A stretch of DNA of 64,000 nt from Sulfurospirillum cavolei (GTDB lineage: Bacteria > Campylobacterota > Campylobacteria > Campylobacterales > Sulfurospirillaceae). Both the position numbers and the translations under genes were made by a program. The notes beneath the pieces are model-generated. The model was given only the letters and a program-made list of their open reading frames with translations. It made no database searches and was not told the DNA's origin. This document shows positions 15,816-24,310 of this stretch, piece after piece; position 1 is the first letter of the stretch; each line of letters starts with the position of its first letter. Location: the NCBI RefSeq assembly GCF_000813325.1, contig NZ_BBQE01000001.1; one strand, written 5' to 3'.

Positions 15816-16891
15816 AAAAGGTGCCCGATCTTTCGAAAACCGATCACGTATAAAATACTTCCGACGCTAAAAACGCCCAAAAAGTAAGGGTATAATTCCA
15901 AAACGGGCGTTCCTCGAAAGAAAATACTCTCCGTTCCCTCGATGAAATAGCGAAGCGGAGACAATAAAGAGAGCGTTTGCAACCACGGATGCATCGCATA
16001 AATAGGCGTCCACGCTCCGCTTAAAAAGATAAGCGGAAGCATAATGACGACGGAGAGTTGTGCGACTTGCATCACGTCTTTGGCGACCGCCGCGACAAAA
16101 AGCCCGATACCCGCTCCCGTAAACGCATAGAAAAACGCTAACACTAAAAAAGCGATAAAAGAGCCGTGAATGGGCGTGTCAAAGGCTCCGAAAACGACAA
16201 ATCCGATCGAAATCACGATGCCGATCATCACGATAATGACTTGGGAAAACGATTTGGCGAGAATAATGCTTTTTGCGTCGACGGGCATTAAGAGCATAAT
16301 ATCCCACGTACCGTCTTCTTTCTCTTTCACAAAGACGACCGCCGTTAATATGACCGAGAGCATCGTCGTAATCGACAAAAGCTCCGTTAATGCCATAAAC
16401 GTTGCGTTATTGGCGTTTTCGTTGAAAAGTTTGTGCGTGACGAGCTCGACGCTAAAGGCGGTATCGGAAAAATTAAGCACGATGTTGCTCAAATAACTCA
16501 GCGTCGTATACGCTTGAGACGCGGCAGTTGCGTCTAAAAGAACGTTGAGCGTCGCGTGTTTGTTTTTACGAAACGTCCGCTCAAAATCTTCATCGAAAAT
16601 CAGCCCTAAAATGATCTCTTTATCGAATACGGCTTGAGAAAGTGCTGATTGGGAACTAAACGCCACGGGAGGCAAAAATTCGGGTTCGTGGAAATAGTGT
16701 AAGAGCTTTTGGCTCAATCCGCCGCCGCTTTCGTCGACATAGCCGATCGCCACGTTGCGAGGTTTCAGTTCTATGCCGCTTCCTGCGATATAAACTTCCA
16801 TCGTAAAAGCGTACAAAACGACGAGTACCAGCTGCCACGAACGAATGAAACGCACGAGTTCGCGCGCGACGACCGTCCAAAAGACCCTCAT
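15812..16891 (-). CDS. ABC-2 type exporter permease (YbhR-like)
   Basis: 359 aa. One N-terminal membrane helix, a long periplasmic region (about residues 40-170) and five C-terminal helices, the ABC-2 pattern. Conserved stretches include EKEDGTWDIMLLMPVDAKSIILAKS and LSGAWTPIYAMHPWLQTLSLLSPLRYFIEG. Overlaps the upstream permease gene by four bases. With the second permease, the fused ATPase and the HlyD-type protein it matches the YbhFSRG exporter arrangement; the substrate is unknown. Confidence 0.9.
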   Translation of the reverse strand: MRVFWTVVARELVRFIRSWQLVLVVLYAFTMEVYIAGSGIELKPRNVAIGYVDESGGGLSQKLLHYFHEPEFLPPVAFSSQSALSQAVFDKEIILGLIFDEDFERTFRKNKHATLNVLLDATAASQAYTTLSYLSNIVLNFSDTAFSVELVTHKLFNENANNATFMALTELLSITTMLSVILTAVVFVKEKEDGTWDIMLLMPVDAKSIILAKSFSQVIIVMIGIVISIGFVVFGAFDTPIHGSFIAFLVLAFFYAFTGAGIGLFVAAVAKDVMQVAQLSVVIMLPLIFLSGAWTPIYAMHPWLQTLSLLSPLRYFIEGTESIFFRGTPVLELYPYFLGVFSVGSILYVIGFRKIGHLF

Positions 16892-18009
16892 CGAAGCTCC
16901 TTTTTCAGTATCAAGCTTCCTAGCCCCATTAAGAAAAGCCCGTAAAATGCCAAAATAAAGAGGTAAAGTTGCGTTTTTGCCGAAGCCAAGCCTTCGCCGA
17001 CCAAAAAGACGTCGTATAAAATGTGGTTGTAATACATTACGGGAAAAATATGTGCTTCATAGCGCGAAAAACCGACCATCGAAGAGATCGGCATCAAAAT
17101 ACCCGAATATAAAAATCCCGGAATAATCGTCACGATCACCGTCAAAACAACCGCAACGATTTGCGTTCGCGTCACGATAGAGATGAGCATACCGATGGAA
17201 AGACTAATGACCAAATAAAGCTCCGAAGCGATCCAATAAAGCCAAAAACTCCCTCGAAACGGTATGTCGAACCAATACGTCGCCCATAAAAAGAGAATGA
17301 AAATATTGATCGAGTGGAGGAAAAAAACGGGAATTAGCTTGGCGGCGATAAACTCCGCTTTAGAGAGCGCGGAAGCGTAAAAGTTAAAAATCGTGCCTTT
17401 TTCTTTCTCTTTAACGATGAGCAATGCCGCTAAAATCGCCGGAGCAATCAATAAAACCAAACCGATCAAGCCCGGAACGATCGCATCTTCGTCGCGCATC
17501 GCTTGATTGAAAAGCGTTCGTTGGTTGATGGTTATCGTATGTGCATCGCGATCGAGCATACGCTCTTGGATGGCAGACGCCGCATTGAGAACGACGCCTT
17601 TGACGTAACTTTCGATCGTCGAGCCTCGCATCGGAAATGCCGTGTCGACGAAGACGCCGATTTGGATTTTTTGTCCGTGAAGCAGACGTTTTTCGAACGA
17701 TTCGGGGATGATAATAACCACGTCGCTTTGCGCTCGGTGGATGGCATCAAGTGCTTCGCTCTCCAAACGAAGCTCTTTTTGAACCGTAAAATATTTTGAG
17801 TGCGCAAATTTTTCGATCAATAAGCGTGAATAATGACTTTGGTCGTAATCGATAATCAAGGTACGTGCCCCCGTCACTTCCATGCGAATCCCGTAACTGA
17901 AAAGCACCAGCACCATCGTGGGCATCAAATAGACCATAACGATCAATCGGCTTCGTACAATTTCACTCAGTTCTTTGAGAACATAAGCCTTAACGACGGA
18001 GAGTTTCAT
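16888..18009 (-). CDS. ABC-2 type exporter permease (YbhS-like)
   Basis: 373 aa with the same layout as its neighbour: one helix (about 20-40), a periplasmic domain containing the IIIPESFEKRLLHGQKIQIGVF segment, then KEKEKGTIFNFYASALSKAEFIAAKL and the membrane bundle. The two permeases are only distantly similar and probably form a heterodimer. Overlaps both neighbouring genes by four bases, so translation of the set is likely coupled. Confidence 0.9.
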   Translation of the reverse strand: MKLSVVKAYVLKELSEIVRSRLIVMVYLMPTMVLVLFSYGIRMEVTGARTLIIDYDQSHYSRLLIEKFAHSKYFTVQKELRLESEALDAIHRAQSDVVIIIPESFEKRLLHGQKIQIGVFVDTAFPMRGSTIESYVKGVVLNAASAIQERMLDRDAHTITINQRTLFNQAMRDEDAIVPGLIGLVLLIAPAILAALLIVKEKEKGTIFNFYASALSKAEFIAAKLIPVFFLHSINIFILFLWATYWFDIPFRGSFWLYWIASELYLVISLSIGMLISIVTRTQIVAVVLTVIVTIIPGFLYSGILMPISSMVGFSRYEAHIFPVMYYNHILYDVFLVGEGLASAKTQLYLFILAFYGLFLMGLGSLILKKELR

Positions 18010-19622
18010 CGAAAATACTCCAAAAAAATCTCTTCAAAATTGCGCGCTTTAGGATGCTTGGCGTAAAAGCCTTCTATCGTATCGTCGGCGATTTTCGCTC
18101 CTTGGCGCATTAAAACGACGCGGTCGCAAAATTCCGCTTCGCTCATATAGTGCGTCGTAATCAAAATAGCGATTTTCCATTTTTCTTTCAAACACTTCAA
18201 AAGCTCCCAAAACTGCGCCCTAGCAATGGCATCGACACCCGAAGTCGGTTCGTCTAAAAACAAGATCACCGGTTCGTGCAACAGTGCCGAAGCTAAGGAA
18301 AAACGCTGATTGATTCCCAAAGGAAGCTCCGGCGGTAAGGCGTTGAGATAGTTTTCAAAACCGAGCTCTTGCGCATAACGTTTGATGCGCTCTTTGGCCG
18401 TTTCACTCGGCAGCCCGCGCATTGAAGCAAAATAGAGCAAATTTTCCTGTACGCTCATATCGTTATACAAGGCAAAATGCTGACTTACGTAGCCGATGGA
18501 AGCTTTAAGCGCTTGTCTATCTTGGGGAGTTTGAATCGTTTTACCTAAAAGTCGCAATTCGCCTCCGTCAATCGGATAGAGCCCTAAAAGCATCTTAATA
18601 AACGTCGTTTTTCCGGCTCCGTTGGCTCCGAGTAGTCCTAAAATCTCGCCTTTTTTTAGGGTAATATCGACGTTATCGTTGGCGATGAAAGTTCCGAAAC
18701 GTTTGGTTAATCCTTTGGCGTCCATTAAAACGTCGCCGTCAAAATCGCTCTTTTCTTTGTCGCTTAAAACGATCGGCGGCATCGTCTTGTCGTTTTTTAA
18801 GGCATTAACGAAAAAAAGTGCCTCAAGCGTAGGCGCTTGCGTCGACTTGGATGCAAGCGGGCTTAGCGTGTAAAGGGTTTGTAAGGTTTGAATGCACGGT
18901 TCAACGCAGGGGGTATCGGGGTCGTAACATAAAGACTCAACTGTTTGTAAAAGTGCTTCGGAAGTGCCTTGCGCAATGATTTTTTGTTCGTCGAAAAGTA
19001 AGATTTTATCCATCTTCGCCGCTTCTTGCATGTACGCGGTACTGATCAAGCAAATCGTGCCTTCGCTTCGGCGTATCTCCTCGAGAATTTCCCACAATTC
19101 GATCCGGCTCAAAGGATCAACACCCGTCGTCGGCTCGTCCAAGAGCAACAGTTTCGGGCGATGCAAAAGCGTGCAGATTAAAGAGAGTTTTTGCATCATT
19201 CCGCCGCTGAGTTTCCCCGCTTGGCGGTCTTGAAATTTTTCCAACCCCGCCATTTGAAGTAAGCGCGTTTTATAGGTCTCAAAAACCTCGTTTTGAACGA
19301 GATCGTGAATATCGGCAAAAAAACGTAGGTGCTCGTCCACGGTTAACATGTCGTACAAGACAAGCCCGATACCTTGGGGCATCAAACCGATACGCGCTTT
19401 AAGCGGTTCGGCCTCTTTGCACGAACGGTAGGTATGGTTGTCGAAAACGATTTCTCCCTTGCATGCAATGACGCCGGCGATTGCGTGAATCAAGGAGCTT
19501 TTCCCCGCGCCGTCCGCACCGATAAAACCGACAATTTCCCCCTCGTTCGCTTCAAAATTCGCATGCGCAATGCCCAAACGATTTTTATGAAAAACGCTCA
19601 CGTCACGAACAACAAGTCGCAT
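18006..19622 (-). CDS. ABC exporter ATPase with two fused nucleotide-binding domains (YbhF-like)
   Basis: 538 aa. First domain: Walker A GADGAGKSS (about 36-44), signature LSGGMMQKLS, Walker B LLLLDEPTTGVDP. Second domain: Walker A GANGAGKTT, Walker B VILFLDEPTSGVDA, but the signature is altered to LPLGINQRFS, so one of the two ATP sites is probably degenerate, as in other fused exporters of this type. About 40 residues of low similarity link the domains. Lies between the HlyD-type gene (nine-base gap) and the first permease (four-base overlap). Confidence 0.92.
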   Translation of the reverse strand: MRLVVRDVSVFHKNRLGIAHANFEANEGEIVGFIGADGAGKSSLIHAIAGVIACKGEIVFDNHTYRSCKEAEPLKARIGLMPQGIGLVLYDMLTVDEHLRFFADIHDLVQNEVFETYKTRLLQMAGLEKFQDRQAGKLSGGMMQKLSLICTLLHRPKLLLLDEPTTGVDPLSRIELWEILEEIRRSEGTICLISTAYMQEAAKMDKILLFDEQKIIAQGTSEALLQTVESLCYDPDTPCVEPCIQTLQTLYTLSPLASKSTQAPTLEALFFVNALKNDKTMPPIVLSDKEKSDFDGDVLMDAKGLTKRFGTFIANDNVDITLKKGEILGLLGANGAGKTTFIKMLLGLYPIDGGELRLLGKTIQTPQDRQALKASIGYVSQHFALYNDMSVQENLLYFASMRGLPSETAKERIKRYAQELGFENYLNALPPELPLGINQRFSLASALLHEPVILFLDEPTSGVDAIARAQFWELLKCLKEKWKIAILITTHYMSEAEFCDRVVLMRQGAKIADDTIEGFYAKHPKARNFEEIFLEYFR

Positions 19623-19631
19623 AAGGGCTCT

Positions 19632-20747
19632 TTATTCGGGAACGTTTTTGAGATGAACCGGAAGCCCTTGAGCGTCCATAGAAACGACCCCGACCGCAGG
19701 CAATCCCATTTTAAGCGTCGGCTGAGGCTCTTTAGGCTTGACATGTAAAGCAAAAACGCGTTGAATTCGATCGCTCGGTACGCTGACTTCTTTGGGCGTA
19801 AATTCTGCGCGCTGCTCGATGCGAACGACGTTCGAGGCTATCGGCTTATCCGGAGCCGCGTCTAAAAAAATCACCGCTTCATCTCCTACATGTAACTTTC
19901 CGTTTTCTTTGGTATCGACAAAAATCTTCAAATACAACGAGCGAGGATCCAATAAGGTCGCCACCACGCTTCCCGCACCCACGACTTCGCCGACGTTGGC
20001 GATTTTTTCAATCACGACCCCGTCAATAGAGGAGCGTAACGTCATTTCATTCAAGACGGCGTCGATTTGACGTTTGGAAGCCTTTAGCGCATCGATGCTT
20101 TGGCGCATCGCCTGAAGCGTTTGTTGTTGGGCGTTCGCTTTCGTATGCTCGCTTGTCGCGACTTGAATCGCCAAAGACGTTTGCGCACGTTTTTGGTACA
20201 ACGCGTCTAAGGTATTGTGAGCCGTTTTGTATTTTAAATCGGCAGTTTCGATTTGACGCTTTTCGATGAGGTTTTGCGCATAAAGGTTTTGAACCCGTTC
20301 TAAATCGCGTTTGTCTTGTTCAAGCGAGCGTATTTGCGATGCAATGCTTTTTTCAAGCTCTTCGTGCTGGTGTTTGCGAATTTGAATCGTATCGTTTGCC
20401 TGACGCAACGTTTCGCTTATCGTCGTTTCCGCAACTTTCAGTTCCGTCTCTTTGGCATTGATTTGTGCTTCGATTTGATTTTTTTGCGCTTCGTACTCAT
20501 CGCTTTTCAAAACGGCGATAACGTCGCCTCGATGCACGGCTTGCCCTTCTTCGATGTCGATACGTTCGATTCTTCCGGCATACTTGGCATTAAGATTGAT
20601 TAAATCGCCGTCCATACGCCCCGATCCGAAGACGAGGTTGGGGGCGAGTGTTTGCGTGCGAAGTTTCATGAAAATGAATCCCGAAGCCCCGAGGAGCAAA
20701 AGAACGATCAAAACGCCTAAACGATACTGTTTGATTTTTTCCAACAT
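19632..20747 (-). CDS. HlyD family periplasmic adaptor protein (YbhG-like)
   Basis: 371 aa from the ATG at 20747, which follows AAGGAG; an in-frame start at 20768 adds seven residues and is less likely. Membrane anchor at about residues 9-26, biotinyl-lipoyl-like half motif (GRIERIDIEEGQAVHRGDVIAVL), a long alpha-helical hairpin (about 90-220), the second lipoyl half (SSIDGVVIEKIANVGEVVGAG) and a beta-barrel domain. Bridges the ABC permeases and an outer-membrane channel. First gene of the exporter operon; the TolC-type gene is divergent, 127 bases away. Near the C-terminus it carries an 11-of-12 variant of the repeat word at 19738. Confidence 0.9.
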   Translation of the reverse strand: MLEKIKQYRLGVLIVLLLLGASGFIFMKLRTQTLAPNLVFGSGRMDGDLINLNAKYAGRIERIDIEEGQAVHRGDVIAVLKSDEYEAQKNQIEAQINAKETELKVAETTISETLRQANDTIQIRKHQHEELEKSIASQIRSLEQDKRDLERVQNLYAQNLIEKRQIETADLKYKTAHNTLDALYQKRAQTSLAIQVATSEHTKANAQQQTLQAMRQSIDALKASKRQIDAVLNEMTLRSSIDGVVIEKIANVGEVVGAGSVVATLLDPRSLYLKIFVDTKENGKLHVGDEAVIFLDAAPDKPIASNVVRIEQRAEFTPKEVSVPSDRIQRVFALHVKPKEPQPTLKMGLPAVGVVSMDAQGLPVHLKNVPE

Positions 20748-20874
20748 AAGCACTCCTTCTTTCGACACACGTTTAATTATATAACGAAAAAGGTAAAACT
20801 TTGCCTAATTAAGAGCAAATTAATCCAAGCAGGACTACCATTTTATCGATAGTCCCTCGTTTAAAGGAGTAATA

Positions 20875-22182
20875 ATGCGATGGTTGTTTCTCTCGACAAT
20901 GCTACCGGCATGGCTCTTTGCACAGACTTACGGCGAGTTGCTGAGCCTTTTGGAGTCTAGCTACCGCTACCAAAGCGCACAAGCACTTGAAAATGCTTCC
21001 GAAGCCTTGTATCAAGCCGCCAAAGGAAAAAATTTACCCTCGCTCGATGCGACTTTAAGTGCAATCGAATGGAACGATACGCCGACGATGACGCTCAATA
21101 TGCCGCCTCTGTTTTCGGGTATTCCCGCACCTGTGGGTACGCGCAGGCATCTTGAGGGCGCACTGGTGTTAACGTACCCGCTTTTTAGCGGATTTGCGAT
21201 CTCCGCAACGATCGACAAAGCCAAATTGGAAAGCGAACAAGCCTCTTTAAAACGTTTCAATCTTAAACGTAACCTTGCCTTACAAACCACGGCTCTTTAC
21301 AGTGCCGTTATTGCCGAAACCAAAGCGATCGTAGCGTTGAAAAGTTCTGAAAACGCCATCGAAAAAGCCTATTTAAAAGCCAAAGGTTATTATGAAAACG
21401 GACTATTAGCCCAAAGCGAACTTTTTGCGATAGAGGCGAAAAAATACGATATTCACGCGCAACTTATTGATCGCCAAAACCTACGCGAACAGTATCTCAA
21501 TCAACTGGGAACACTGTTAAATACGAAAATCGTCACGTTACACGACGAAACGTCGCTTGAGATGCACGCTCCGAGCGAAAATGAAGCATTAACGTTTGCG
21601 CTGGAAGAGCGCGAAGATATGAAAGCGATGCAAAAATCCGTCGACGTCGCGCATAAAAGCATCGAGCTTGCCCAAAGCAAATACTATCCGAACGTCGCTC
21701 TTGTCGGTGCGATTAAACACCAAGGCGATTCGTTGGCGTTAAACGGAGACGGGTATACAAATGCCGATAAAAGTTATGCGGGAATGAGTATTTCGTGGAA
21801 TCTTTTTAACGGTATGAGCGACCGCCAAACGCTTGAAGCGGCACGCGCGACGCAAATGTCCGCCTCTTTCGAACTCGCAGCGTATAAAAGCGAAATTCAA
21901 ACAGAGATTCAAAACGGTTTTTTGGAGTTTCATACGCTTGAAGCCAAACTGCAAAGTGCCAAAGAAGAGCTTCGTGCAAGCGATACTTACACCGCCCTTT
22001 CGCAAGGACGTTTCGACAACCAACTCATTAGCGCGGACGAACTCTCCCGTGCGATCGCCTCACGTGCCGCCGTCGAAGCCAAAGTCGCTTCGTTGGAGAG
22101 TCAGCTCTTTAACCAAAAAGCTCGCTTATGGCTTTTGTGCGGTTGGAGCGTTTTTGAAACAAAAGTGCTTCCACGCTTATAA
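20875..22182 (+). CDS. TolC family outer-membrane efflux protein
   Basis: 435 aa. Signal peptide (MRWLFLSTMLPAWLFA), then two repeats of the outer membrane efflux domain rich in long helices (for example KLESEQASLKRFNLKRNLAL and EELRASDTYTALSQGRFDNQ). TAAGGAG... precedes the ATG (AAAGGAGTAATA). Divergent from the HlyD-ABC exporter genes, so together they encode a complete tripartite exporter, the two halves sharing a 127-base promoter region. Confidence 0.92.
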   Translation: MRWLFLSTMLPAWLFAQTYGELLSLLESSYRYQSAQALENASEALYQAAKGKNLPSLDATLSAIEWNDTPTMTLNMPPLFSGIPAPVGTRRHLEGALVLTYPLFSGFAISATIDKAKLESEQASLKRFNLKRNLALQTTALYSAVIAETKAIVALKSSENAIEKAYLKAKGYYENGLLAQSELFAIEAKKYDIHAQLIDRQNLREQYLNQLGTLLNTKIVTLHDETSLEMHAPSENEALTFALEEREDMKAMQKSVDVAHKSIELAQSKYYPNVALVGAIKHQGDSLALNGDGYTNADKSYAGMSISWNLFNGMSDRQTLEAARATQMSASFELAAYKSEIQTEIQNGFLEFHTLEAKLQSAKEELRASDTYTALSQGRFDNQLISADELSRAIASRAAVEAKVASLESQLFNQKARLWLLCGWSVFETKVLPRL

Positions 22183-22276
22183 CAAACCGACATACCGCAA
22201 CGCAACGCACGTTTGGCTCAAAGCATCTTTTAGATGAAAAAGAGTAAGATGCACGAAACATTTTAAGAAAAAGATC

Positions 22277-22873
22277 ATGGAAGCGGAACTACTCGATTTA
22301 ATGCGCCAATACGGCTATATCATTCTCTTTTTTTGGAGTATATTGGAAGGCGAAAGCGGTCTGGTAATGGCGGGACTTTTTGTGCATACCGGCGATATGG
22401 CGTTGGTTTGGGCGATTACGACGGCGGGATTGGGTGCGTTTGTCGGCGATCAACTTTACTTTTATTTAGGGCGATTTATAAAAGAGTACGTCATTCGCAA
22501 ATTCGGTTCCCAAAAGCGCAAATTTGCCCTTGCGAAGCTTTTACTACGCGAATACGGCGGATTTATCATCTTTATTCAACGCTATCTCTACGGTCTTCGT
22601 ACGATTTTACCGCTTTGTATCGGACTAATGGGATATTCGCCGCGTTATTTTGCGATTTTAAACGGGATCTCCGCATTTTGCTGGAGTGCGATTATTATTG
22701 TTCCCGTCTGGTACTTCGGTGATACGATTTTATCGCTTATCGCCTACGCTAAAACACATTGGTACTTTTTCGTTCCCGTTATAATCCTCGGTATCGGATT
22801 TTTCATAGGTTTCGTTCGCCGACGTTCCGCTCGAAGCAAAGTCCTTAAATCTCGATCCCGAAGTAATGTTTGA
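22277..22873 (+). CDS. DedA family membrane protein
   Basis: 198 aa, about five membrane segments. Family features: ILEGESGLVMAGLFVHTG near residue 23-40 and the conserved FGSQKRKFALAKLLLREYGGFIIFIQRYLYGLRTILPLCIGLMGYS region in the middle (glycine, arginine and proline of the F-x-R-x3-G-R motif are represented by QRYLYGLRTILP). DedA proteins support membrane lipid transport (undecaprenyl phosphate or phospholipid flipping in studied members). Its last 29 bases overlap the 3' end of the convergent iron transporter gene. Confidence 0.9.
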   Translation: MEAELLDLMRQYGYIILFFWSILEGESGLVMAGLFVHTGDMALVWAITTAGLGAFVGDQLYFYLGRFIKEYVIRKFGSQKRKFALAKLLLREYGGFIIFIQRYLYGLRTILPLCIGLMGYSPRYFAILNGISAFCWSAIIIVPVWYFGDTILSLIAYAKTHWYFFVPVIILGIGFFIGFVRRRSARSKVLKSRSRSNV

Positions 22874-23717
22874 CGACGTAGCCGATACCAAAAGAGATTA
22901 AGGCGACGCCGAACGTAATGTACGACATTTCGCGTACGCGTTTCCAAAATGCCAACTCTTTGGCGACGCTAATGTAAAAGTTATATGCAAAAATTGCCAC
23001 AAGTGCCGCACAAAACATCCAAAATATCGACATGTAAATTGCATCGAACAGAAAAAACGGCAACACGAGCAATGCCGTCGTGATAATATACGAAATGCCC
23101 GTATACAGCGAATACGTCATCGCACTAATGTCTCCGTTTGGCGTCTCTTTCGACTCCAAATACGCCGATCCCGCCATCGAGAGTGAAGCGGCAATACCCA
23201 TGATAAGGCCGGTCACGCCTACGACGCTACTTTTTTCAAAGGCAAGGGCAAGACCGCTTAGCGTACCCGTGAGTTCGACGAGGGCATCGTTCATTCCCAA
23301 CACGATCGCACCGGCATAGAGCAGTTTTTTGTCGTGAAGCATATCGATCAATTCGATTTCATGATGCATCTCTTGTTCGTAAATATCGTTAGCCTTAGGA
23401 TCGATTTCGATGAGCTCTTTGTAAAACTGCTTAGCACCCTCTTCGCGGTTTTCCAGAAATTTAAGCGTAAACGAAACACCGAGAATTTTGGAAAGTAAAA
23501 GGTAAAAAAGCACGACAAACGAGCGCGGTCGTAACTCTTTTTGCGTAAATGAGCGAAGATAGGCATAATGTCCCTGCTCTTCTTTGGCGATTTTACGAAA
23601 AATCTCTCGGTTGGCTTCGTGTTTTTCCGATCGTGCAAGCATACTGTAGATCGTATAATCGTCTATTTCGTTTTGTTGTTGCTTGAGTGCTTTTTGGGTA
23701 TCGACGGTTTGTTTCAT
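22845..23717 (-). CDS. MbfA-like iron/manganese exporter: ferritin-like domain fused to VIT1/CCC1 transporter
   Basis: 290 aa. Residues about 10-130 are a ferritin-like (rubrerythrin-type) helix bundle with metal ligand candidates in KIAKEEQGHYAYL and YEQEMHHEIELIDML; residues about 135-290 are a VIT1/CCC1 transporter with GMNDALVELTGTLSGLA and MAGSAYLESKE. The fusion matches membrane-bound ferritin A, which exports iron and protects against peroxide in alphaproteobacteria. Has its own promoter (TATAAT at 23743-23738) and an AGGAGA ribosome-binding site. Overlaps the DedA gene tail-to-tail by 29 bases. Confidence 0.9.
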   Translation of the reverse strand: MKQTVDTQKALKQQQNEIDDYTIYSMLARSEKHEANREIFRKIAKEEQGHYAYLRSFTQKELRPRSFVVLFYLLLSKILGVSFTLKFLENREEGAKQFYKELIEIDPKANDIYEQEMHHEIELIDMLHDKKLLYAGAIVLGMNDALVELTGTLSGLALAFEKSSVVGVTGLIMGIAASLSMAGSAYLESKETPNGDISAMTYSLYTGISYIITTALLVLPFFLFDAIYMSIFWMFCAALVAIFAYNFYISVAKELAFWKRVREMSYITFGVALISFGIGYVVKHYFGIEI

Positions 23718-23737
23718 GATCTTTCTCCTGATGCAAC

Positions 23738-23743
23738 ATTATA
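23738..23743 (-). promoter_or_regulatory. Candidate -10 box for the MbfA-like gene
   Basis: TATAAT on the minus strand, 21 bases before the ATG at 23717, with TTGAGT just upstream of it. Confidence 0.5.
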
Positions 23744-23777
23744 CTCAAGTCCGAATAAGAGAATGCGTATGATTTTT

Positions 23778-23789
23778 TTGACATGTAAG
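23778..23789 (+). repeat. 12-base word TTGACATGTAAG, exact copy overlapping a -35 region
   Basis: The first six bases, TTGACA, are a perfect -35 hexamer 19 bases before TATAAT (23803-23808). Here the repeat could serve as part of a promoter, unlike the copies inside genes. Confidence 0.75.
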
Positions 23790-23802
23790 GAAAAGGTTGT
23801 GC

Positions 23803-23808
23803 TATAAT
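23803..23808 (+). promoter_or_regulatory. -10 box of the tRNA-Gly promoter
   Basis: TATAAT 14 bases before the tRNA 5' end, with TTGACA at 23778-23783 (19-base spacer, longer than ideal). Confidence 0.65.
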
Positions 23809-23822
23809 GTCACCGCTAAAAC

Positions 23823-23897
23823 GCGGGTGTAACTCATCGGTAGAGTGTTAGCTTCCCAAGCTGAAAGTAGCGGGTTCGATTCCCGTCACCCGCTCCA
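23823..23897 (+). tRNA. tRNA-Gly (anticodon CCC)
   Basis: 75 bases including an encoded CCA. Acceptor stem GCGGGTG/CACCCGC, D-arm ACTC...GAGT, anticodon stem-loop TTAGC-TTCCCAA-GCTGA giving CCC, and T-arm GCGGG-TTCGATT-CCCGT. Resembles glyU of E. coli. Followed at once by a small coding gene. Confidence 0.95.
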
Positions 23898-23928
23898 TAA
23901 CCTCTTAAAACCTTCCAAAGGTATTTTT

Positions 23929-24228
23929 GTGAAAGAGAAACTTCAAAAGATCGCCCGCCATCCCGTAACGAAAAAAGTCCTATCGGACATGAAACCCGAA
24001 AAATCTTTTTGGGGAATATTCGGTGTGTTTCTCTTTTTTATCGCTCCCGAAATTATCGCCTATTTTTGGGCATCGGATATTGTTCATTTTGCCCAAAACG
24101 GTTTAATGACGCATCCTTCCCTTATAGAGCGTTACACGGACGAACTGTTGATTAAACTTTTTGAAGACGGTGTCAGTTATCTCAATCTTTGCGTCGGTAT
24201 CGCTTTGTTTGTTTGGTTGTTTTTGTAA
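23929..24228 (+). CDS. Small membrane protein, unknown function
   Basis: 99 aa from the GTG at 23929, preceded by AAAGG eight bases upstream; an earlier in-frame ATG at 23845 lies inside the tRNA-Gly gene and is rejected. Two hydrophobic segments: FWGIFGVFLFFIAPEIIAYF (about residues 25-45) and LCVGIALFVWLFL at the C-terminus, linked by a soluble loop with IERYTDELLIKLFEDG. I do not recognise the family. It probably shares the tRNA promoter. Confidence 0.65.
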   Translation: MKEKLQKIARHPVTKKVLSDMKPEKSFWGIFGVFLFFIAPEIIAYFWASDIVHFAQNGLMTHPSLIERYTDELLIKLFEDGVSYLNLCVGIALFVWLFL

Positions 24229-24275
24229 GCGCAGACCTTAACATGTAAGCATGAAAACGCCTACAAAAAGCAGAG

Positions 24276-24303
24276 AGCTCTTTAGAAAATTTTCTAAAGA
24301 GCT
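24276..24303. terminator. 28-base perfect palindrome between convergent genes
   Basis: AGCTCTTTAGAAAA joined directly to its reverse complement, with no unpaired loop bases. It lies between the small membrane protein (ends 24228) and oorC (ends 24311), so it most likely serves as a bidirectional terminator. A one-mismatch copy of the 12-base word (24238-24249) is just upstream. Confidence 0.6.
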
Positions 24304-24310
24304 TAAGAGT

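Noticed and set aside
23778..23808. The 12-base word as a general promoter element (TTGACA -35)
   Set aside because: Only the tRNA-Gly copy has a matching -10 box; most other copies lie deep inside genes without promoter context.
23845..23928. Upstream start of the small membrane protein within tRNA-Gly
   Set aside because: The segment is the antisense-free body of the tRNA gene; the GTG at 23929 has its own ribosome-binding site.
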